DNA of 64,000 nucleotides from Notolepis coatsorum (Eukaryota; Chordata; Actinopteri; Aulopiformes; Paralepididae): contig OZ020589.1 in assembly GCA_963971535.1 (NCBI GenBank), positions 95,786,324-95,850,323 on the forward strand. Reading direction: 5' to 3'. A model generated the notes under the pieces. It searched no databases. It was not told the origin of the DNA and saw only the letters and a program-made list of their open reading frames with translations. The position numbers and the translations under genes were made by a program. Below are positions 1 to 9,700 of the stretch, piece by piece; position 1 is the stretch's first letter; each line of letters opens with the position of its first letter.

Positions 1-75
1 GGACCCTTCCTGCTGTCTTGTTGTACAAAACTTGTAAGTCGCTTTGGATAAAAGCGTCAGCTAAATGACAAAATT
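1..75 (+). mobile_element. L2-type LINE, 3' end only
   Basis: Starts inside the tail motif seen whole at 4250-4325 (CTTGTAAGTCGCTTTGGATA, then the GTCAGCTAAATGAC ending). This is the common 3' end of fish L2-type LINEs. It lies in intron 6 of yju2b and continues beyond base 1. Confidence 0.75.
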
Positions 76-181
76 ACGCCTGAGAGGAGCCTGAGAGGAA
101 TGGTGGCGTTGGCGGCAGGTACAGCAGTGGTCACTAGCAACTCAATGTATGACTGTCCCTTTATGTATGGCGTAAACCAAA

Positions 182-194
182 GGGGGGGGGGGGG

Positions 195-275
<81 letters not shown>
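182..275. repeat. (G)n(GA)n microsatellite in yju2b intron 6
   Basis: About 16 G residues followed by about 38 GA units. On the coding strand it is a (CT)n tract that begins about six bases past the exon 6 donor. Confidence 0.95.
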
Positions 276-278
<3 letters not shown>

Positions 279-280
279 AC

Positions 281-423
281 CTGTGGTGAGGATCTGTTCA
301 TTGTCGGCCATGTCCCAGCGCTCCTCCTTCCGCTGAGCTCCGATCACGATCACATAGTCACAGGTGGCAGGATCGGTCTGCATCTCTATGTAGTTCACAC
401 ACAGGTGGCACTTCATACGGAAC
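281..423 (-). CDS. yju2b: yju2b exon 6
   Basis: 143 bases. Starts FRMKCHLCVNYIEMQTDPAT, continues CDYVIVIGAQRKEERWDM, then ADNEQILTT. It holds the second CxxC pair. The acceptor is preceded by about 350 bp of impure CT repeat that serves as a huge pyrimidine tract. The donor GTACCT is followed at once by a (CT)n tract. Confidence 0.93.
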
Positions 424-691
424 CTGGGAGAGAGAGAGACAGAGTGAGAGAGACACAGGGTGCGAGAGAGAAAGAGAGAGAGACACAGGGTGTGAGAGAG
501 AGAGAGACACAGGGTGTGAGAGAGACGAAGAGTGCGAGAGAGAGACAAAGAGTGTGAGAGACAGGGTGTGAGAGAGAGAGTGAGAGAGACACATGGTGTG
601 AGAGACAAAGAGTGTGAGAGAGAGACAGAGTGAGAGAGAGTGTGAGAGAGAGACAGATTGAGAGTGAGAAATAGACAGAGTGAGAGACGGA

Positions 692-748
<57 letters not shown>

Positions 749-3700
749 ACACACAGGGTGTGAGAGATAGAGTGTGTGACTAAGTCCCGTCATGCAGTAG
801 TATAGATCTACTGCCACCCCAGTGTGAGAGAGACACAGAGTAAGAGACAGAGACAGAGTACAACTGTCCGACAAGTACAACACGCGCTGCTTCAGCACCA
901 AGTAATTCTGTGTGTTTACCTGTAGATCAGTGTGGTGTAGTAGTTCTGTGTTACCTGTAGATCAGTGTGGTGTAGTAGTTCTATGTTTACCTGTAGATCA
1001 GTGTGGTGTAGTAGTTCTGTGTTACCTGTAGATCAGTGTGGTGTAGTAGTTCTGTGTTACCTGTAGATCAGTGTGGTGTAGTAGTTCTATGTTTACCTGT
1101 AGATCAGTGTGGTGTAGTAGTTCTGTGTTACCTGTAGATCAGTGTGGTGTAGTAGTTCTGTGTTACCTGTAGATCAGTGTGGTGTAGTAGTTCTATGTTT
1201 ACCTGTAGATCAGTGTGGTGTAGTAGTTCTGTGTTTACCTGTAGATCAGTGTGGTGTAGTAGTTCTATGTTTACCTGTAGATCAGTGTGGTGTAGTAGTT
1301 CTATGTTTACCTGTAGATCAGTGTGGTGTAGTAGTTCTGTGTTTACCTGTAGATCAGTGTGGTGTAGTAGTTCTGTGTTACCTGTAGATCAGTGTGGTGT
1401 AGTAGTTCTGTGTTTACCTGTAGATCAGTGTGGTGTAGTAGTTCAGTGTTACCTGTAGATCAGTGTGGTGTAGTAGTTCTATGTTTACCTGTAGATCAGT
1501 GTGGTGTAGTAGTTCTGTGTTACCTGTAGATCAGTGTGGTGTAGTAGTACTATGTTTACCTGTAGATCAGTGTGGTGTAGTAGTTCTGTGTTTACCTGTA
1601 GATCAGTGTGGTGTAGTAGTTCTGTGTTACCTGTAGATCTGTGTGGTGTAGTAGTTCTGTGTTACCTGTAGATCAGTGTGGTGTAGTAGTTCCGTTTACC
1701 TGTAGATCTGTGTGGTGTAGTAGTTCTGTGTTACCTGTAGATCTGTGTGGTGTAGTAGTTCTGCGTTACGTGTAGATCTGTGTGGTGTAGTAGTTCCGTT
1801 TACCTGTAGATCGGTGTGGTGTAGTAGTTCTGTGTTACCTGTAGATCGGTGTGGTGTAGTAGTTCCCCACTTTCTTCTTCTCTGCATTGTAACGTACCCC
1901 TGAACAGACACAAAAGGTTAGGAAAAACCAGGGAAACTCAGAACACCTCATTCAGAAAGATGCTACACACACCACTACAGCACAACTACATGAACAGAGA
2001 CGAGGTGACTCATTATAATATAATAATGTGTAAACCCAAGTAGATCCAGCTCACCTCAAAATCTGTGATTCTAAAGTAGTGATCAATGACATCCCCATAG
2101 CTAGGGTGTGTTCTACACGATTCCTTGGTGTTCTGCTTGATGAATCCCTATAATGGAAACCTCATATCACAGCCATAACTACAAAAATGGCCAAGAGTAT
2201 TGGTATTCTTGCTGAGCACTGAGGTTGCCACAATGTTATATTACTCTATGGTTTACTCATATCAATTACTGCAATTTAGTTTGGGGTAGTACTCATCAGA
2301 CCAAACTTGAGCCCATATACCGTCTGCAGAAACTAGCTCTAAAAATAATCAGCTGTGTACAACAAAGTCATTCTTCTCAGCCTCTATTCCATAAGTTAGG
2401 TATACTCGGTGTTTATCAAGTGAATCATCTTCAGACAGGTTTATTTGTCCATAGTTCTTTAAACAGAGCCCTTCCCCCTTTTTTTCATGACATGTTTGCC
2501 CACAATCACCAAATTCATAATTACCCCACACGTAGTTCCTGTTTGCTTAGACCATCCATTTCCCGCACTTCCCAATCTCAGTTTTATTTACTCTACCGAG
2601 GGTCAAAGTTGTGGAACTCTTTGCCTACACATATTTTGGAAATTTCTTTTCTGAGGTTCAAAAGAGCACTGAAATCTCATCTCCTAGATCAGTGGTTCCC
2701 AAAGTCGGGGTCGCGACCCAAAGGTGGGCCGCGAGCAGCCACGGATGGGCCGCGAGATGATAAAAAAAAAAAAAAAAAAAAAAAAAAACATTTTTTTTAT
2801 TTTTTATTTTTTTTATTTTTTTATTTAATTTTTTTTGTCAGGCCACTGAACTTAGAAGCAGGCCAGGACAGTGTTTCTAGTTGTATTCTAAAATTCTATT
2901 CTATTGTATTGCAAGCTATAACACTGAAGAAGGAATACATATTTCCGAAACATTTCAGGCTGCCATTAAATTTTGAACCTGAGAGTGCTGGTCTGGCTTC
3001 ACTGCTTCTTTTATATTGTATTCTAAAATGTGACTATATGGTTTTATATTAACTTAATAAATAAACAAAAACGAAAAATCTACTTATTTCAACGAACATT
3101 TCAAACTAAATAACAGATTATGCACATAAAATGCTGAAAACAACCGAAGCAACAATAGTATTTTAATGAGGCTATTATTATTATCATTATTATTTTGCAA
3201 CAAGTTAGCCCTCTCATAAATAGCACATATAAATGAATAACTAACTTGAACTAACTTAATAGGATTGAAGTGATATTTGGCTTAAAAAATCGGTCACCTG
3301 GCAAAAAAAAAAAAAAAAAAAGCCAGACGATGTGCATTGGGCCGCGGCTCTCTGACGCCTTATTTTCTGGGCCCCGGCCTGAAAAGTTTGGGAACCCCTG
3401 TCCTAGATCACCAATATTTCCCATATGGGCTCCATTAACAAACTGTGGTCTGATGGCTTGTTGTATTTTGGTTTTATTATATATTCTTCCTGTCATTAGT
3501 TTTTTTCTCTATACCCGAAATCGTATGGCTGCTCCGGTGTCTATGTAGACCTGCTTGTGTGTGTGTTTGTTTGTGGGGAGGAAGGGGGGGGGATATTTTA
3601 TCTTGCTTCCTGGTGAATGCCACATGCAAGCCACTAGAGGGTTTTTAGGCAATTCTCCTACACATCCCTTGTGGATTGTATTGTATTATATATGTAATTG

Positions 3701-6700
3701 TTTTTATATGTGTAAATAAACAAACAAAAAAACTACATGAACAGAGACGAGGTGACTCATTATAATATAATAATGTGTAAACCCAAGTAGAACAAGCTCA
3801 CTTCCAGATCCTCAGCTCTCCTCCAAACTGGCTCCCCAATGCCGCACAAATCCGCTTCAAGGCCCTTGACCTGGCATATTGTGCGGATGGGAACGCCTAC
3901 CTCCGGTCAATGGTCTCTAACTACACACCCTCAAGACCCCTACGCTCTGCATCTTCTGGCCGTCTCAGACCTACTCCTATCCGAGCTACGGGAGGGTCAT
4001 CAAAGAGAAGTCGCCTATTCCCGGTCCTTGCCCCACAATGGTGGAACGAACTTCCCACCAGTTAGGACAGCCGAAACCCGTCCAATCTTTCGCCTTCAAC
4101 TAAAGACACACTTCTTCAATCATTATCGGATTTTTTTCTTTTTTTTTCTAACCCTAACTAACCTTACTGTCATGCACTTGTCCTAATATACTAACCTACA
4201 CTGTAGCACTCAACACTTTGATGAACATCGTTACTCAGCTGATAAGAGTTGTACCCTTCCTGCTGTCTTGTTGTACAAAACTTGTAAGTCGCTTTGGATA
4301 AAAGAGTCAGCTAAATGACAAAATGTAAATGTAGTACAAAACGCTGCTTACCAACAAAAGTTAATCCTTCACTGAGGAAAACACAAAGCGCCTAACCATC
4401 ATGTATCACAATGGTGATGTCAGCCAGAGATGGGGAGAAGCATGAACCTTTAACCATTTCTGCGCCAATAACCGCCAATCTAATAACACCAATAACGAGT
4501 TTACTCGTTTTTATGATCGTTATTTCGTTTATTTGCTATACTATTCATAATTCATAGCTGCAGCCTCTGGTATAGTCTTCAGACCCTGTCTGAGCTGGCA
4601 GACGGTCAACACAGCACTCTACTGCCAGGCAGAGCTATTGCATCTCATTGAAAATGGGCTTGTGTCTTTTAGGAGGCGATCTGAGCCGGGCGGGAAGGGT
4701 TTAAATTAGAGGTGGGCATAGATTATTTTTTTTAATCTAGATTAATCTATCTGCAATCCTGGATTTAATCTAGATTAATCTAGATTAAAATGGCTAAAAA
4801 AATAAAATAAAAATCTGCCGAAGGCATTCAAAATATGTGTGTTCTACCCAAATAATGACCAAAAGTAAGTCCTTACTTTTTCTTTCCTCCTTATGTTTCT
4901 CAGGCCAGGTGGCCCATTACACCATCTCCCGTTTCCAAAATGCATTACAGACTGTTAGAAAAAGCTGTTTTGCTATGATAATTGGTAATGAAATATCGAA
5001 ATAATGTTCAATAAGATGTACTTGTGTTTAATAAGTTGTTTTATTCAGAAGTTAACACAAATAAATAATATTACCAGTACAGTACAGTATCTAGCACACT
5101 CTCAGGAGCAAAACAGAAAGAAGCATTTCAAACTTGAACTATGTGACATGGCTTGACTCAATCAGTTGTCAAGTTAGACCGCGCTCTCTACTAACACTGA
5201 AGAAGGAATATGTAATTCCGAAACATGTTTGTTTCAGGCTGCCATTAAATTCTTGAACCTGAGAGTGCTGGTCTAGCTTCACTGCTTCTTTTTTATATTG
5301 ACTATTGACTATATCAGTCCAATCTCTATTTCTCCTTCTTCCACCAGTCACTCAGGCAGACCAGCTTGTTTTATGTAGCGATGTCTACTTATAGTGCCTA
5401 TAATATTTTTCCCGTTGGGTGCCAGACAGGGCCAAACCCTGCCAATGCAAATCAACTGCTCCAGTGGAGTTGCTCAGTGGCCAATGGTGTCAACTGTGGT
5501 TGTACTGGGCAGCTCCCAGGTGTGAATGGAACTGTGTGAATGTGAAGCAGGGCGTTCCTGAAAAAGAGCATCTGTGCTCAGCGAACCTACCCTGCGTAAA
5601 TAAAGGTAAAAAAATAATAATAATAATAATCTCTTTTGCATTACATCAGATACAAGGTAAGAACATCATATATGAATTTGATCGTTGATCTGACATTTAT
5701 TTCTACCCGATCACAGCTATCTGTGTGAACCGTGTATGGCTGTTTTACCGTTGGCTGCGGTGGGGGTGGGGGGGGAGCGCCCCGCTACAACGGTCATTTC
5801 ATGTATAGACAAGTTTCAAGTTCAAGTTTCTTTAATAGTTGTCATACAGAAGTACAGAATACTTTCATACAAAATGCTTCTTACTGTTACGCTCCAGAGA
5901 CTGTGCTAGACAAGATAGTATCAAATAACATAGTATAGCATGTAATTTAGAAGAAGAAAATGAGGTCACAGTGTTCGGTATAGACATATGTACAATGTTC
6001 TGAGTTACCATATAAGACGAGGAGACATAGTGATAATCTAGCGTTGATTTCAGGATGATTAGATAATGACTGGATTACAGTAAAATGCATTTTTCTCGCC
6101 TTTTCCTGGAATTACTGAAAAACACCCAAACCATACTCTATTCAAAACGGTATAAAACGGAAATGTATGAATGAAAAAACAATCTGTCTCTGTAATGTTG
6201 ACTAGAAGCAGCTCACTGAGACCCGACGGCGTTATTAGACCAATAGATATAATATAAGATATATTTTAAGCACTCGCAAATGTCAGTCTAAAACTATATC
6301 CATTGAATAAAGACCTGGCAATGACGGTCCTGCTGTGGCGGTCAATGTGTTAAGAAATTACATTTGACTGTTTTCTTCTGATTTCTTTTAAACAAATTAT
6401 TATTTTGTATTATTTAACTATTTAATTATTATTTATGCATTGAACTGAATTGAAGAAGAAAATAAAATCATAACTGCACTGACAGTTGCAGATGTACTGT
6501 TATTAAAGATAGTTAAAAACATCATTTTGGATAGTTTTTTTGGTTCAACTTAAATCCAAAATGAAATTTCTTTTTTTAAACGAAGAGAAAACTGAGAAAT
6601 ACGAAAACAGGAAAGTTTTATTCCAAAAACAGGAAAAGATAAAAAACGGATTTCATAGGGCCCTAGTTAGAGCCTAAAGGTGCTCCCATAGTCGAGCGGA

Positions 6701-9700
6701 CCGTACACAGAGCGGACTCCGCGAAGGTCCGCGCGGACTCAAAGCATACTCAAAGCGGACTCCAAGTGCGAAGCTCCAATTTTCTAATGCGCGGACGTCC
6801 GCGCCGCTCACTTGGTGTCACATAAAAGGCTGCTCTGCGTTTTGGTTGACATCGACCTGTATTTAATGTGACGCCGATCTGCATTTTACTCTGAACACTC
6901 ACTCCGTGCCAAGTGAGAGTAGGGAAGGATCATAGCCACTTATATACTATTCTGAGAAGATAATTTATCTGTATCGCAACCGAGTCACGGATTTTGTCGA
7001 GGCAGGTAGCATTATGTCGGAAAAAATGAAATGAAATAAAGAAATGTGAATTAAAGAAGTTAAAACGAAGTTTAGCCTATTAAATTGTTTTAGAAGCCTA
7101 TAGCCAATGCCTGCGTGTACGTATTTTAATGCTCCTTGGACGACTGGCCAAGGACTGCGAGGAGGGGGAATTGCAACCGTGTACAAGCAAAACTTTGACT
7201 GTAAACAACGGTCATCGGTCTCATCATGATTAAATGGGTAGGATTGGTCCGGTAAAACGTTGGCAGGTAGATGACGCTAAATTTAGTTTTACTATCGCTA
7301 ATCGTCACCCATTCCAATTCATATACATTTGGACCATGATGTCTTTTTTCATCATCTGAAGAAACTTGAGATGTTTGAATGGCTTTTCTAAATGAAGTGT
7401 GTAAAACTGCCAGTTTTATTTCGAAATATTGGAAACGGAGATAACAGACTCTTTATTTTGACATCGGATGACGACGACATGACAGAAGTTGAACAGCGCG
7501 GGAAAGATTGTGTAAACTGGCGCGAGACATGTAGGAAATTGGTCCGCGGAGGTACGCTCGACTATGTAAGCTCAAAGTGTCCGTGCGGACCTCGCAGAGT
7601 CCGCTCCGCGCACTTTCAGCTCGACCATGGGAGCACCTTAAGGATGGTCAGGTTGTTACTCACCCATGCCAATGTGGTTCTTGCAGCCATCACACCAGAT
7701 GTTGTAGGGCATCTCAAACCTAAATAGACAGGTCATTGTTTATCAGAAGGACTGGCACACTAACATCTGTATTACTAGACTTGTGAGAATCTGTTTGATT
7801 TCTGGACATAACTAGGGATGCACCAATCCGATATTGGTATCGGCCACCGATATCAGTCAAATAGCTGGATCGGGTATCGGTACAAAAAATATATATATAT
7901 CGGATTTTTATTATTATTATTTTTTAATAAGAAATAAAATAAGAAATAACCATTCAGTACATTTATATCTTTTTTTTTTTAAACTTTGGCCATTTCCCTG
8001 GCTCTTTTATACGTTTATCGCATTTATACTTGGTCAAGTTCGACCGACAGAAGCAGGCTGAAAGGGTTCAGATGGGGGGGAAGACACTCTGGGAAAGGCA
8101 CGGTTGCAGTCCGGGATTCGAACTCGCTCAGCCCCAGATCCGTGACGAGCACGGTTGTCCACGGCGCTGAAATAGCACTCGCGGTACGTGGTGAGCTACT
8201 GGAGCTCCCCCAGTACATTTATATCTATGTGTTAATTTGTTACATTTAGTTTCACTAAGTTAGGAAAGTAATGTTTTAAGTCAAGCCTGATGTTGCCTTG
8301 CACAAAAGAATGATCCCAGTCTCTTCCACACAGTGAGGCATACAGTTTATTAATTGAATGAATGAAGTTTATTTTCTGTCTTTATTTACAACAAATCAAA
8401 AACACACTTGTGATCCTTTACAATTCTTAAAAACAAAATATATTTTAATATAAAAAAAAGAAACATGTATTAAATCTTAATTATTTTTACTTTTTTGTAA
8501 AAAGAAATTGGACAATGGGTATCGGATTGGTATCGGTATTGGCCAATACCCAAACCCAGGTATCGGTATCGGGACTGAAAAAGTCGGATCGGTGCATCCC
8601 TAGACAAAACAGGTCAGGACTTTCTTTGGGAAAGAGGACATTTCAGCCCGTCATCACATTGAAAGGGGGCTGTTTCATGGTCAGGTGTAGGGTTACAATT
8701 AGGATTAAGCTTGAGGTAAGGACTGAGGTTAGGCGTGTCTTGCTGAGAATTAGGGATGGGCGTGAGTAATCGATTACTTGCAGTTTCAACTGAACTCGAG
8801 TGGTTTTTGAGGGTGCTAGATTTAAAGATAATTGATTACCACCAAATACGTGCACCAAAAATGCCTGTTTGTGTCAATGAAACAGAAAACTGAAATCCGA
8901 CGAAGAGTGAGTTGTTGCAGAAAGCTGGAAGCTGTGGAGCATTGATAGTACACTTAATGTTACAGCTGGAAGCTGTGGAGCATGGATAGTCACGAAATAC
9001 ACTCCAAAACGTTCCTGTAAACATGTTGTGACCTGTGTATTTACCATGTGGAGGGAAAAAATTGACATTTTCGTTCTCTAAGCAGATATATACTCTGAAT
9101 TTTTTTTTGCCAAACCACTGCTGCCTTTTTCAAAAAGCAACAGGGCTTTTGAGGTGATGAAATCACTGCGCCCAGGCAGCAGTGGTTTGGCAAAAAAAAT
9201 TCAGAGTATATATCTGCTTAGAAAACTAAAATGTCTAATTATTTTATTTCTCCATGAGGTAAATACACAGGTCACAACATGTTTACAGGAATGTTTTGGA
9301 GTTGTATTTGGTGACTGTTGGGAACTAGGCTACACTGGCACACCTACTTCCAGTGAATGAGTGAGTGAGTGAGTGAGTGAGTGAGTGAGTGAGTGAGTGA
9401 GTGAGTGAGTGAGTGAGTGAGTGAGTGAGTAAGTGAGTGAGTGAGTGAGTGAGTGAGTGAGTGAGTGAGTGAGTGAGTGAGTGAGTGAGTGAGTGAGTGA
9501 GTGAGTGAGTGAGTGAGTGAGTGAACTAACCGGATAATGAGAATTCCCTGGGATAATTTCCTGGCCCTCTCCCGCAGAGGGTGAGTGTTGTGGTATCCAT
9601 TGAGAGAGCCATGCTGGAAAGACAATAATGGAGATGAAAGTTCATTATCATCCATTGAGCTGCACTGTTTAGCTTTATCATCACATGTATGTTGGTCTCG

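Noticed and set aside
57..901. Ser-Leu-rich frames on the minus strand
   Set aside because: GA/CT repeat translation. Only the yju2b exon at 281-423 embedded in one of them is real.
915..1838. CRISPR array
   Set aside because: Units are contiguous copies with no unique spacers, and they match the neighbouring exon. The genome is eukaryotic.
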